Below, in pieces: positions 20,798 through 33,200 of a stretch of 64,000 bases of DNA. Numbering within the stretch: the first letter of the stretch is position 1; every line of letters starts with the position of its first letter. Below the pieces are notes generated by a model that saw only the letters and a list, made by a program, of their open reading frames with translations, was not told the origin of the DNA and searched no databases. Made by a program: the position numbers and the translations under genes. Source of the stretch: Azolla caroliniana (lineage: Eukaryota > Polypodiophyta); the NCBI GenBank assembly GCA_043228905.1, contig JBHGNT010000005.1, positions 9,982,001 to 10,046,000 of the forward strand, read 5' to 3'.

Positions 20798-20973
20798 CAT
20801 ACACATACATAATCCGATCCGATGGATGGATCGATGGAACCATCGAGAGAAAGAGAGACCAGGCCACATGTGAGATCCATTGGAAACTTTAGCCTTATAT
20901 TATCCTTAAAAAGGGTCTCTTCTCTCTCTAGTGGGAGTTATTGTTGTTAAAAATAAATCAGTGCTCAACTATT

Positions 20974-21251
20974 TACATATACATATATATACATATTATG
21001 ATATATATAATATATATATAAACATCATCTTTTTCTTCCTCCTCTTCTTCTGCCCTCTTCTCCCTCTTTTTTCGAAGCTCTGTTTCTTAAGAATTGAATC
21101 TGTGGATATACCGCCCCCCACCCCCCCTCCCGTTCTTCCTGCACAAATTGTTTTCTTGCTTCCCGATCTCCTCCCCACAGGTATAATCGATTGAACTGTT
21201 TCTCCTGTTTTTATTCTTTGGCTTGCCTTTGCCCCATATCTACTCCAACAT
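20974..21251 (+). promoter_or_regulatory. Probable WNK promoter and leader: TATA-rich tract, CT-rich tract, candidate 5'UTR splice acceptor
   Basis: A dense TATATA region (about 20974-21020) precedes a pyrimidine-rich tract (about 21026-21180) ending CTCCCCACAG, a good 3' splice site at 21180. The coding ATG follows at 21252. The arrangement suggests transcription from the TATA tract and possibly a spliced leader. This is inference from sequence pattern only. Confidence 0.3.
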
Positions 21252-23714
21252 ATGATGATTTCTGAGGGAGCTTTTGATGAGGAAGCTGATGAGCCCCCTG
21301 AATCCCAAATCTCTCGTGCTGTTGTCCACGATGTCGGAGATGATGATAAACAGCATCATGTAGAGTTTGATTATGCTCCTAATATTGATGTTGATGATGG
21401 TCATGGTCATGTTGTCTTTGTTGATGATGTTTACCCCTGCCCTCATACATATGGTCATGAAGATGATGGAACTCATCAGGTTCATGTTAATGATGATGGT
21501 GATGATGATGGACATCATCCCCCTCATCACATCTATGATCATGTTGAGTGTGATTCCCCGGTCCATGATAACACCTATGCTCATAATGATGTCCATGATG
21601 GTGATCGACCCCAGCATCAGATGTGTGATCATGATGGTATTCACCATGTTGATGATGATGACAGCCCTCAATTTCACATCAATGATGGCAGTATTGATGA
21701 AGCCTATGCTCAAGAAGGTCATGATCATCATGATTATCAACACCGACAGATCCATGAACACAATTGTAATGATATTGTTGTTGTCGATGATGATAACAAG
21801 AACTCTAATGAAGAGGAGTTCGTCGAATATGATCCCTCTGGCACATATGGCCGCTACACCGAAGTGCTTGGCAAGGGTGCAATGAAGACCGTTTACAGAG
21901 CATATCATTTGGTAGATTGCAAAGAAGTTGCATGGAATAAATCTAAAACTCCTACTGAAGGACCTGAAGAGCAAACCCTCTCCGTCCAACGAGAAATTTA
22001 CCTCTTACAAAGGCTCAAGCATAAGAGTATCCTTAAGCTTTATAGTGCATGGGTGAATGAAACCACCGGTGAGACCAATTTTATCACCGAGCTTTGCTCT
22101 TCTACGCTATTGAACTATAGGTTGAAGCACAGGCATATCAGCAGAAAGGCAGTTATTAGTTGGGGTCGTCAAATCTTGAAAGGGCTAGCTCATCTCCATA
22201 CACAAAACCCACCCATCATACATCGGGATCTCAAGTGTGAGAACATTTTTGTCAAGTGTAGCTCAAATGATACTTTGAAGATTGGGGATTTTGGATCTGC
22301 TGCTATACTTGATGAGACACATCACATGCATACACTAGTTGGAACTCCAGAGTTCATGGCACCAGAGATATTTCAAGAGGATTATAATGAATTAGTTGAT
22401 ATCTATTCATTTGGCATGTGCATGCTGGAGCTACTCACTCGCGAGTATCCATATAGTGAATGTAAGAGTTTGGCACAAATCTACAAGAAGGTTATCAGTG
22501 GGGAGAAACCACAAGCACTACTCAAGGTGAAGGATGTTCTGGCACTTAAGCTCATTAATCGGTGCTTGCTACCGGCTTCTCAAAGGCCATCTGCCATGGA
22601 ACTCTTGGATGATCCCTTTCTCCATTGCAAAGAAATGAGTTCAGATTCCATTCATGTTCCGAAGAATTTTGATGCAAGACGAGCAATTTCCACAGTCGAG
22701 CAGAAGGATATGGTTATGAATCAGACCAAACACGTGGCAGCAAAGCCCAATGCATACAAAGATAGCAAAAGAAATGGAAAACAAGATGTATGTTCTGAAC
22801 AAGTCAGGCTAGAAAATGGAGATGGCATATGTGCTTTCCGACGAACTTATCATGTATCTGGAAAAGTGGAAGATGAAAATATTTTAAGCCTCAGGATACG
22901 CATACAAGAATTGTGTAGGTCATGTGACATTGATTTTCAGTTTGATTTGAGGTCTGACACTCCCAGGAGTGTGGCTGAAGAAATGGTGAGGGCCTTGGGT
23001 TATCCTCGGTCTGATTTGATGATGATTTCTGATTTGATAAGCCGAGAGCTTTCGGCCTTAGTGACAAATTTGGAGGAGATTCTGGCAAAAGTTCCTACGC
23101 AAGGGCAAGAAGAACATTCATGGCTACACAATGGTGACCAATATGATACAAAGAATGAAAATGATGATGATCCTGGAATTGTCAAAGCTCCTGTCGAAAT
23201 TGCCAAGTTTTCAATGGAAAAAGAAACTTGTAGAGCCATGCATTCTGAAATGGGTTCTGAATTTGCAACAACTAGCACAACATCACATGTTTATACTAGG
23301 GACAAAACAACAGCCCCAACTGAAACAAGAGATAGAAATAGCACACTGAATGGTGAGGGTAATGCAATGTTGGTTGTAAATAATAATCTAAAGATCGCTC
23401 ATACAATTTATGATGATCAAGGTTCTGTCGAGCTTGCAGCTTTGGGGCAAGATAAGCTAACTATGAAAAGTTTACCTTCGGCGACAAATGGTAACATTGC
23501 TGATATATCAGTCGGTAAAGTGGATATATCAATGAATAAAACCTCATCTGAAGGAACCATTAATGCATTGCTTGGAAAGTATCTATATTGGAACCATTTT
23601 TCATTCAGAAATCATACAAAGTTCCAGCATATTCCTGCTGGCATCGGTATCTTACTAACACCTTCTTCAGAACAGAGCTTCCGGAGACCGTTTAAAAGCC
23701 TTTGTGTGATATAA
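21252..23714 (+). CDS. WNK-type serine/threonine protein kinase, 820 aa, intronless coding sequence
   Basis: The start MMISEGAFDEEADE follows an in-frame ATG pair. Residues ~10-190 are a low-complexity Asp/His-rich extension (repeated GATGAT and CAT codons). The kinase domain spans about 198-455. The glycine loop GKGAMKTVYRA carries the relocated lysine of WNK kinases (K213), and VAWNKSK in strand 3 has Asn at the usual Lys position. HRDLKCENIF (~323), DFG in KIGDFGSAA (~344) and APE (~368) are intact. Residues ~541-603 (ENILSLRIRIQELCRS, SVAEEMVRALGYPR) resemble the OSR1-like C-terminal domain of plant WNKs, which act in ion, osmotic and flowering-time signalling. Plant WNK genes normally have several introns; this frame has none, which suggests a retrocopy or unusual intron loss. 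The open, motif-complete frame argues that it is functional. Confidence 0.85.
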   Translation: MMISEGAFDEEADEPPESQISRAVVHDVGDDDKQHHVEFDYAPNIDVDDGHGHVVFVDDVYPCPHTYGHEDDGTHQVHVNDDGDDDGHHPPHHIYDHVECDSPVHDNTYAHNDVHDGDRPQHQMCDHDGIHHVDDDDSPQFHINDGSIDEAYAQEGHDHHDYQHRQIHEHNCNDIVVVDDDNKNSNEEEFVEYDPSGTYGRYTEVLGKGAMKTVYRAYHLVDCKEVAWNKSKTPTEGPEEQTLSVQREIYLLQRLKHKSILKLYSAWVNETTGETNFITELCSSTLLNYRLKHRHISRKAVISWGRQILKGLAHLHTQNPPIIHRDLKCENIFVKCSSNDTLKIGDFGSAAILDETHHMHTLVGTPEFMAPEIFQEDYNELVDIYSFGMCMLELLTREYPYSECKSLAQIYKKVISGEKPQALLKVKDVLALKLINRCLLPASQRPSAMELLDDPFLHCKEMSSDSIHVPKNFDARRAISTVEQKDMVMNQTKHVAAKPNAYKDSKRNGKQDVCSEQVRLENGDGICAFRRTYHVSGKVEDENILSLRIRIQELCRSCDIDFQFDLRSDTPRSVAEEMVRALGYPRSDLMMISDLISRELSALVTNLEEILAKVPTQGQEEHSWLHNGDQYDTKNENDDDPGIVKAPVEIAKFSMEKETCRAMHSEMGSEFATTSTTSHVYTRDKTTAPTETRDRNSTLNGEGNAMLVVNNNLKIAHTIYDDQGSVELAALGQDKLTMKSLPSATNGNIADISVGKVDISMNKTSSEGTINALLGKYLYWNHFSFRNHTKFQHIPAGIGILLTPSSEQSFRRPFKSLCVI

Positions 23715-26700
23715 TAACATATGTGAAATCCTATACATAACACCATAGCAGATTTGGAATATTCATACAGCAATTGACATTGTTATTCTTGTTAATAATC
23801 ATCATTGTTCAATAACGATGTAACTTTTGTTTTGCTCCATTGTTGGTGTAACTAGCGTCAAGGTTTCTCTCCTGTAATTATGTCACTATATTTGGGGATT
23901 TCCATCTACTTTCAAGAGTCTTGACAAAGTATGTTGTGCAAGAGGTTTCTAGTTTAAGTTTATGTAATGACAAATGTGGTCCATGATTTAAAATGTTTGA
24001 GATCGCAATGACCTTTGTTCAGCATGGTATCTGGATTGCAAGATATATTTATGCACCAGGCATCATGTAAACCTGTCAATTAACGTGTTCCTAGTCACTT
24101 GGAGAAGCAATCTAAGGTTGCAAGCAACATATTATACTTATGGACATTCCTTCACGATTAGATAAAGATTGATTGAAACTTAAATAAATAATTCAATCAA
24201 TGATTTTTTTTCCCCTTATCTTAATTGTAGTGGTTGTCTACCACATATTTAAATTTCCAGCTTGTACATTTCCGTATAGATTTTCAACTTTATCTCTCAA
24301 ATTGATTGGCTTAGATTTTCAACTTTATTTCACATATTGATTGGCATTGCAAAAGGCGACAAGTCAGTCTTTGTTCACCTTATCAATTTTTGGGACCTAT
24401 TATAAATGTCATGACGAGGAAACTTTGGTTATTTCTTCGTTCGTACTACTTTATAGGTATAATTTAATGATCAAACTTTCAATCACAAGTTGAGACACAT
24501 TAGTAGCTCTATACTGTGCCCTAAACAAGAACACATGCATTCTCACATAGTGACACGTCAATCACAAATGTTCAACAATTCCCTCAAATGATCATAGATC
24601 AATACTTGCTTTAGGACACTGTCTTTAATAGGTAATGCTGTCATTTGCGCTTCTTCATGCTATGGAAAAATGCGCTTTACATAATGATTGTCTTTAATAT
24701 AAAAATGTTTAGCAAGATGTGCACATTGCAATTATCATATTTTCTAGTTTGTATTAGATTAGTAAATATAGAGAAACTATTTCATCTTTCTAGTTATATC
24801 CATTTGGAAGCATTTTTTTTCAATGGCTAGGTTCCTTTATCGAATATGTTGTACCATAACATGTTTTGTACAAATACTAGAACTCTTTTAGCATAAGTTC
24901 TATTTTTATTTTTATTTGCATTTTGATGATTAGGTAGACACCCTATTTTATTGTACACTAATTGTCTCATGGGCCAAAATTTGGCCTTAGAAGACGTTAA
25001 TATATCTTTCTTTCTTCTTCTTCTCTCTATCTCTCTCTTTGGATATTTACTAATCGTTTGACATCTGTTGGTGACCCAGTGGAGTGGATATGTAAGGGAG
25101 ATAGGAACTCTTAATTTAGCTGTTAAAATCTCAAATATTTTCTGTTTATAGATGGAATAAGAAATGGGTGTTCGAGAAGGACTTCCTCAAAAGACATTTG
25201 TAGTACCCTTCCCACAATTTAACTATTTTCTTTTACGAATAAGTCTTCTTAAATGCCCTTTCTTGGTCAATCCAAACTTGCTGACTGAGTCATTTTTTTA
25301 TATACTAGGGTTGGTGACTTCTGATTCTCTTGGTTAATTTTCAATTCCTAAGTAATCATAAATTTGCCACGATGTCACTACATTTATATTCCTCAAAACA
25401 TATTTTGCTTATTGTGATGTTTTGTCATTGCACTGTCTACTTGAACTTTCAAACCCTCACAAAATGTGGATTCATCATGTTCTTTTCCTTGTCATCTCAA
25501 ACAATATTTAAGTTATGCTAGCAACACTAGGTCATGAGTGTGATCTATTATAGGTTGGAGGTTCAAGACTACCTTGCTACCACCATATAGGAATGACTAC
25601 CTTATTATTTTGTTTATATTCATATGCTTCATATTCACTTCTCATTTGGAGTTTTGACATGAAGAGAGGCATTTGGAGAGAACAATGACTTCATGAAGAT
25701 AGAGTTACTAGAAGAGCAAAGAAGGAATTGTTGAAGAGTACTCGGGAATGCCTTCAACACTTCTAATTAGGTAAGTGCACATTGCTCATGTCAAATAATG
25801 AATATGTGTATGGTTATGCATGTGTGTTCATATTTATATATGTGCACACATTATTGAGAACAATGTTTGATAGATATACACAAGTAAAAAAAAAGCAAGT
25901 ATGTTTATACATGGATATGTAAGTATGTATGCAAATGTGCATTTCTTTGTAGTATAGTGGTTTCCCTAGGGCTACTAGACTCAAGTATGAACTAAATCTT
26001 AATTCACCCTCATCCAATAATGTATTTGTTAAGATGTCCTTAACATTCTAAGATTTTTAGGCCTTGCATGATACGAAAACATATGAATTCTTAGTTATGT
26101 CATCACATTATGACGAACTCCAAGGGGAGCCGTGAAGGAGAAAGACGAAGTGAATAGCAAGGAAATAGTTGTTTAAGCTTCTCTTTGAAGTAAAGCAAGA
26201 AGTGGTGGTAGTCTCTTGTCAAATTAAAGAAAGAGGTTTGAAGTTAGTGTTATTGTTGGAAGGGAGTCACTATGATAAAGAAAAAGAAGACATACTTGTA
26301 AGTTGGTAAGAAGGTGGAAGTTTCAAAGAAGGAAGAAAAAGAAAATATTCAAGACGGTTATAGCTAAATTCATTAATGTTGTTGATAGAGACTAGAATAT
26401 CACATTCTCCCCAAATATGAAACAAAGAGAGTAAACGAATAAAATTGGTAGAAAAGAATGCATTCCAACTCAATAGTCGCACACACATAACCACTGTAGC
26501 ATATACATGCATGCTCATGGTCAATCTAATGGATTGACTGACGCTCTCTTGCACACATTAACATACACATAGTCAAAACACATGCAAACGCTCTTAAAAT
26601 CTGCTTGCTTTTGCAACAACTTAAGGTTCAGAGAGAGAGATAGATAGATAGATTATATTATCGTTTTCGGAGGTCAAATATGACCTATGAGACCAAAAAT

Positions 26701-27417
26701 ATTACGTTCGCGTGATACATGTGAAAGTGAGTAGCGACTCTTGATGTTCAAGAACTTTACTAATGAATGTTGCAATCGAGAATGCACATTGTGGTTGTGA
26801 GAGAAATTCGTGCAAGGATTGGGCTCGATCGAAGAGATGTGGAAAGCATGGTTGAATATTATGAAAGGCAGAGCATTGTATCAATGTGTGATAGACTCAC
26901 AAACTTGTTTAGGGTAGTGTGCGCATAGCCGACTACTCTCATCACTTGTGCCCCAATGCTAGCAAGGGCACAATTTGAGATCTAACCGAACCAAACCGTT
27001 AAGCCATGGTTAACGGTTTATTGGTTCCAATTTTTTTAATGGTTTGGTTTGGTTTGGATTTTTGATAAACGGTTTGGTTTAGTTCTAAAACTCGGGTTTA
27101 TAGGTTTTGGGTTAACATTTTTTTCACCTTAATAGTTTATTGATTTAATGGTTTAATTAATGGTTTTTTATTGATTTAATTAATTTAACTTAAATGTTTA
27201 TTTAATTTAATGGTTCAATTAAAGTTTCTTTTATTTATTACTAATTTAACTTAAATGCTTATTTAATTTAATGTATTTTTGTTTATTTAGATGTTTAATT
27301 AGTTTGATTTAAGTGGTTAAGTTTAAATTTTTTATTAAATGGTTCGGTTTGGTTTCCTTACAATGCCTTGCGGCCTAACTTAATGTAAGAAGCTACCTAT
27401 ATCTAAGGCGATGCCCT
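23715..27417. other. Intergenic region downstream of the WNK gene
   Basis: 3.7 kb of AT-rich sequence has no supportable coding frame. Minor features are a short direct repeat (TAGATTTTCAACTTTAT, about 24277 and 24313), an AGAT tract near 26636-26654, and a 10-bp-arm palindrome AAACCGTTAA/TTAACGGTTT at 26993-27019. A GGTTTGG/TTTAAT-rich low-complexity stretch runs from 27000 to 27350. No transposon protein motifs were recognised. Confidence 0.5.
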
Positions 27418-29982
27418 TCACTGTTGCCTAGTACGAGTCGACTCTTGGGGCCTACAACGAAGAGAGGGTGGCAGGTGAGTAGGAAACAACCAACGTGGGG
27501 GCTGGTAATTCCACCTCGGGCCACTCCTGCCTTGCATAACCATAGGTGTGTTCCTCCATTTCTGCCAAAAGCGCAACCGGGCAGAGATCACGTCGTTGGA
27601 GTGGCTGCAAATCTCTTCCAGTTGCCCTCGTATGCAACTGATAATCGTGAACCATATGTCCATGATCACTTCCTCCGGGGTCGTACCGTACCTTGGAAAA
27701 CATTGAGGCAACGCGCTTTCCATATATACCACAAGGTGAAACCTGCGATCAGCATCCAGATTTCTGGAAACCTAGGGGATGCGGGCTGCAAGCCTCTTTC
27801 GAAACGGATCTTGACGATTTTGCCTCTCGTGCATACATAGCACCAACTATCCGCATTGACGGTGTCCGTCCACCCTTCGACGGAGTGACCAATCCATGCC
27901 GCAGCGCTCCACGAGGCTATTCCTTCAACTTCACATGCCGCAAGGAGGCGAATCACTCTATCCCAAATCTTTTGAGCTTGAGGGCAATCCCACAGACAAT
28001 GTCTCAGAGTCTCAATAGCTCGAGAGCACAGTGGGCAGCCTAACGGGCCACCGCGTTTATCTAGCCATTCGCCAACGGGCACCACATTATGACCGATCTG
28101 CCACCAAAAGAGCTGGATCTTTTCAGGCATGTGGAGACGCTAGAGACCTTTCCAAAAGGTAATGAGCGCCTCATCGGGGATGCCCAATGTTCGCCAGCCA
28201 TTGTGAAGGGGGTTGCCTAGTTGCAGCTGCAAAGTCCGACCCAATTTAGTGGTGTAATCGAAGAAGTGATGGAGTCTATCATCATGTTTCCATCTGAAAT
28301 CCCCTGGGTCCCAGTCCAGATCGACAAGGGGGCGACAACCATATACCCTTAATCTCCAATGGGGTTCCACCTTAGCAACATCTGGGTCTGTCTTCCAGAT
28401 GTTGTCAACTTGTGCCACCACTCGGATTGGGTGCCAAGAGCCCCTGCTTTGACTGTCCCCAAAAACTGTATCTCTCCCCGATCCGCTCACACCCTTTAGC
28501 GACTTGACCATTCCAACCTCATCAAAGAGACTGAACCATGCAGGTTCTCTCGCCTCCCCCATCGGAACCTTGTCAACTGCCTCAACGATCAGTCTCCGCA
28601 TTTTCGTATCTCCCTTGAGGGGGGGGGGGGGGGGAAGGTCCTCTTGGGCTCTTCCTGAAACATCCATGCGTCTCCAATCGTCTAATGATAGGAGGCCTGT
28701 TAGTGCCAGCTTTCCCCATGCTAGGACCTTAAGTTGCTCTAACATCGTGTCGTCACTTGTTCGCACGTGAGGATTCCAGAATAGTGGCTGTCTAGTCCAT
28801 TCGGTCAATGTCTCCGGGGTGTGTTTGACCAAATGCTGTCGTAGATGGCACCATGCTCGCAAGATGGAGTTCGCGACCCTGTCCTCCGGATGGCAAGCTA
28901 GCTTGGGTGGGACTCCGCTCGTGCCAAGGCCAAGGCCTACCATACTTGGGAGTCCCTGCTTGCAGCCTGTTGCGAAGTAGTACCTTCCAACACCCCTTAC
29001 TTGGCAGGAGGCAACGAACCACCATTTTAGCCAGCAATGACCGACTCTACATTAAGGGGTCTATGAGGCCAAGCCCCCCTTTGGCCCGCGGTTGTGTTAA
29101 CCAACACCATGACACTCTAGCAACAGCCCTTGGGTTGTCCTTACCTGACCATATAAACCCCCTGATGGCAGCCTTAATCACGTGCAGACCTGTAGGGTCC
29201 ATAATCCAGTAGGAGACTGAGTGCCACATGGTAGCGAGCAACACTTGGTTCGCAACAAGGACCCTACCAGTGAAGGATAGTTTAGATCTACTCCATTGGT
29301 TCAACTTCCATTTTATTTTGGCTTGTACATGGGCCAATTGCGCTCCCTTGGGGATTGACCTCCCCATCGTAAATCCAAGGTACTTGAACGTCGTCCCATC
29401 AGGGACCCACATAAAATCGGCATGGGGTTGCCATCTTGGTTTCTCTTGTTCACTGAACCATAGGCCTTGGGTTTTATTCCAATTGATCTTGGCACCAGCC
29501 GCCTGACAAAAGTCCTCAACAAGATGTTCAGCCCGTTGCAAATTCTCCTCATCACCTTGCAAGAAAAGAACCGTATCGTCGGCATATTCAGATAACAGCA
29601 AATCTTCAGTCGCATTGGGGATGGGCAATCCCTGCAGCCCGCTGGTTGGTGCTTGTAAGTAGGCGGAGAAAACCTCGGTTACAAAGAGATAGAGATATGG
29701 GGCTAGGGGACAACCTTGCCTCACTGAGCGTTGTAGTTGGAAGGCGGGTCCCCTAGAACCAGCCAACAACACCCTACACGTAGCTGTCCGATAGAGTGCA
29801 GAAGTGCAATTCCTCCATTTTTGAGGTAGGCCCAAACCTCGCATCACATTTTCCAAAAAGGGCCATAACACCTGGTCGTAGGCCTTCTCGAAGTCTAACA
29901 TCAAAATAGCTGAGCTCGATACGGAGCGGCCGGCCAATGCCATAGCTTCCCAAAGAAGCAACACATTATCAAAGATACACCT
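27418..29982 (-). pseudogene. LINE (non-LTR) retrotransposon ORF2, 3' portion
   Basis: Minus-strand frames from 29982 give the reverse transcriptase: LDFEKAYDQVLW, SVRQGCPLAPYLYLF, and the catalytic YADDTVLFLQ near 29575. KYLGFTMGRSI and WSRSKLSFTGRVLVANQVL follow, then a thumb/linker region (28943-28140) and the zinc-binding C-terminal domain near 28130-27900 (IQLFWWQIGHNVVP, GCPLCSRAIETLRHCLWDC). The endonuclease and RT N-terminus are missing because the DNA element begins at 29983. Stops near 28140 and 29040 and frameshifts break it. A 17-nt poly-G run at about 28618-28634 lies inside the frame. No poly(A) tail was seen at the 3' end. Confidence 0.88.
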
Positions 29983-30233
29983 GGGTAAAAGCATGCGAGT
30001 GGAAACACTATTATAGCTAATTAGCTACTAAAATGGCCATAGCTAATTAGCTATTTGTTTAGCTAGTCTTTCTTGTGGGAAAATCAAATATTTGAAAAAC
30101 TAATTTATGAAAAAACTCAAATATTTGAACTTCTGTTTCAGACGTAGTGGAACTTGGGGAATATCACCATCATCTAAGGTCGACTTCAATGTCATCAATT
30201 TCCTGTTTAGCCTAAGTCTGATTTTGAACGCAG

Positions 30234-33200
30234 ATGGAGTACTCAGAGCACGAATGCAGACGTAGCTCCCGCAACAGCAAAAAATCGACATTGCAGATTG
30301 AGAGCTACAACACAGAACCCGCTCGATCATCGTCCAGGTATGTTTCAGTTACAGAAACCCCAAACATTTGTTTTTTCTTTTTGACTACTGTCTGAACTTT
30401 GGTGCCGATTCATATTTCCCCAAAATCGAATAGGGCGAAGTCCTTGGAGTCCCATACAAGGATGTCTCGCAAATCGGGGAGTAGCAACAGGTGTGTTTAT
30501 ATTACTTTTTTTGTGTTTAATCCTGTCTTTAGTGATTAGGGTTTGTGATTGAAATTTCTGATTAGGGTTTGTGATTGAAATTTCTGATTAGGGTTTTTGA
30601 TTATAAATTTCTGATTAGAATTTCTGAATAGGGTTTCTGGTTACAAATTTTGATTACAAATTAGAATTTCTGAATAGGGTTTTTGTTTATAAATTTCTGC
30701 TTAGGATTTCTGATTAGGGTTTGTGATTGAAATTTTTTATTAGGGTTTCTGATTGAAATTTCTGATTAGGGTTTTTGATTATAAATTTCTGATTAGAATT
30801 TCTGAATAAGGTTTCTGGTTACAAACTTCTGATTACAGATTTTGATTAGGGTTTCTGATTTCAAACTTCTGATTACAGATTTTGATTAGGTTAAGTTAAA
30901 GATTTTGCACCATTTTTGTTGTTGTTGATTGGGGTTTTTGATTCTCACATATTCTGATTTTGCACTATTTCTGATTTCTGAAATGATATTTCAGATGGCT
31001 CGTTCCTCCGTATACGAGAGTGCTAAACTTCGCAAAATTTTGCGAGACAAAGGAGGACTTCCACAACACCTATGGTCTGTCACTCGAGGGTGTTGACCCT
31101 GCTGTCCTAAGTGATAAATTGATCAGTGATATAGACTGGATGACAGTATATACAGTGCCTAGAGTCAAAGGCAAGGTCAAGCTCAAGCATGTACGAGCCG
31201 ACTTGTACGATGACTGCATGAGACTGCACCAGAAAGTTCATCAGGAGATCCCAGTCAACAATGAGTTGTCAGTTTCATTTGCTAGAGCATTTGCATATGA
31301 GTACTGCAAAACAGCGAAGGAATCTAGAGACCCTGAAATGTATAGGGTAGCTTGGGCAGTCTATGGTGAGGCATCGGTAAAAAGATGCCGAAAGATGGGG
31401 ACCTTGGCACAAAAAATAGACAGATTTTGGAGCATGGCAGCTGTTGATGCAACTGCCGACTCCCAGCAAGACTGGGGGCATACACCACACCGACACCCAA
31501 GGAAAGCCAATGTCGATGATACAGGTGAGACATTGGTTAGCTATATGCTAAAAAATGTCCATGAAGCCTGTGAGACATTGGCATTTTTTAAGACTGATTT
31601 AGAGAAAGCCACAATGGCTTCTGCAATGGAGAGCAAAGTTACTTCTGCTGTTACAACAATTAGAAATAAGATTCAGGTAACTATTGTTTTGCCGGTATGT
31701 GATTGTGTTATAAATAACGGGTAAAATGTGCTAATCAAGCATTATCTGGAATAGGTTGCGCAACAGGAGCTTGAATTAGAGGGGCCACTGGATCCCCAGC
31801 GTAAAATAGAACTGCAAATAGAGATCCAGGTTCTTTCAATGAACCTGGACCTTCTAGGTGTAAATACTGTTGCAGATTACAATTTGGATAAGCTTCAAGT
31901 AAGTTAACGATTCCTGAGCAAAGTTGGTGTATCTTTCAACAACAAGAATAATTAATCGGTAAATTTCTCTGTTGCGTTGAAGGAACAATACATTCATCAA
32001 GAACAGGTAGTTAGCTGCCTTAAGAAGAAGCTACATTTTGTGGAGGGAATGGTAAGGACCAGACAGGATTTGGACCTGAAAATTCTTGCTCCCTTACCAA
32101 ATGAAGTAGAACCAGAAAATGATTTATTGACAGTTCAAGCACGTTGCATCGCTTGCGGGTTAGGTGTGGAGGACAAAACTGCGTCTTTGTTGGTTCACCT
32201 ACAACCATGCAACCACACATACCATCTGCTTTGTTTTCAACATGCCTGTCGAATTGCTGCATTCTGTTTGGGAGATTGCAGTACAACTCTACCAAATGAG
32301 TGGAGAAAACAAACAGGTATACCATACTGTAGCTAATAAGCTTAGTCTTTTCTAATTAGCTATCCTACTAGCTAATTAGCTACTGGCAGCTAATGAGCTA
32401 CTAGCTAATTAGCTATCCTAGTAGCTAATTAGCTATGGTACTAGCTAATTAGCTAGTACCATAGTTGTGTAAAAAAGCTAAATAGTTATCCTACTAGCTA
32501 ATTAGCCACTGGCAACTAATTAGCTATCCTAGTAACTAATTAGCTACTGCCATAGTTGTGTAAAGTAGCTAATAAGCTATCCTAGTAGCTAGTTAGCTAT
32601 GGTACTAGCTAATTAGCTAGTACCATAGTTGTGTAAAAAAGCTAATTAGCTATCCTACTAGCTAATTAGCTATTGGCAACTAATTAGCTATCGTACTAGC
32701 TAATTAGCTATCCTACTAGCTAATTAGCTATCATAGTAGCTAATTAGCTACTGACATAGTTGTGTAAAGTAGCTAATAAGCTATCCTAGTAGCTAGTTAG
32801 CTATGGTACTAGCTAATTAGCTAGTACCATAGTTGTGTAAAAAAGCTAATTAGCTATCCTACTAGCTAATTAGCTACTAGCAACTAATTAGCTATCCTAC
32901 TAGCTAATTAGCTATCCTACTAGCTAATTAGCTATCATAGTAGCTAATTAGCTACTGACATAGTTGTGTAAAGTAGCTAATAAGCTATCCTAGTAGCTAA
33001 TTAGCTACTGGCAGCTAATTAGCTATCCTAGTAGCTAATTAGCTACTGGCAGCTAATTAGCTGTCCTAGTAGCTAATAAGCTATCCTAGCTACTACATAG
33101 TTGAGAAAGTAGCTAATTAGCTTTCATTGTAGCTAATTAGCTATCCTAGCTACCACCATAGTTAGTAAAGTAGCTAATTAGCTATCCTAGCTACTACTAT

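Larger units (their letters stand above)
18169..20890. other. Intergenic region upstream of the WNK gene
   Basis: No coding frame of convincing length or composition is visible in this AT-rich 2.7 kb. Recognisable contents are a perfect inverted repeat at 18547-18649, a 136-bp tandem duplication at 19172-19446, and a GAAATC microsatellite at 20761-20797. The rest shows no transposon protein motifs. Confidence 0.5.

Noticed and set aside
21240-21989. 249-codon minus-strand frame rich in Ile/Met
   Set aside because: Exact antisense of the Asp/His codon repeats of the WNK N-terminus; composition is explained by the GAT/CAT repeats.
26993-27019. 10-bp-arm palindrome AAACCGTTAA/TTAACGGTTT as an element terminus
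   Set aside because: No partner end or target duplication found; surrounding sequence is low-complexity GGTTT/TTTAAT.
28618-28634. Poly-G run as a functional site in the LINE
   Set aside because: Lies within decayed LINE coding sequence; most likely slippage or assembly error in a homopolymer.
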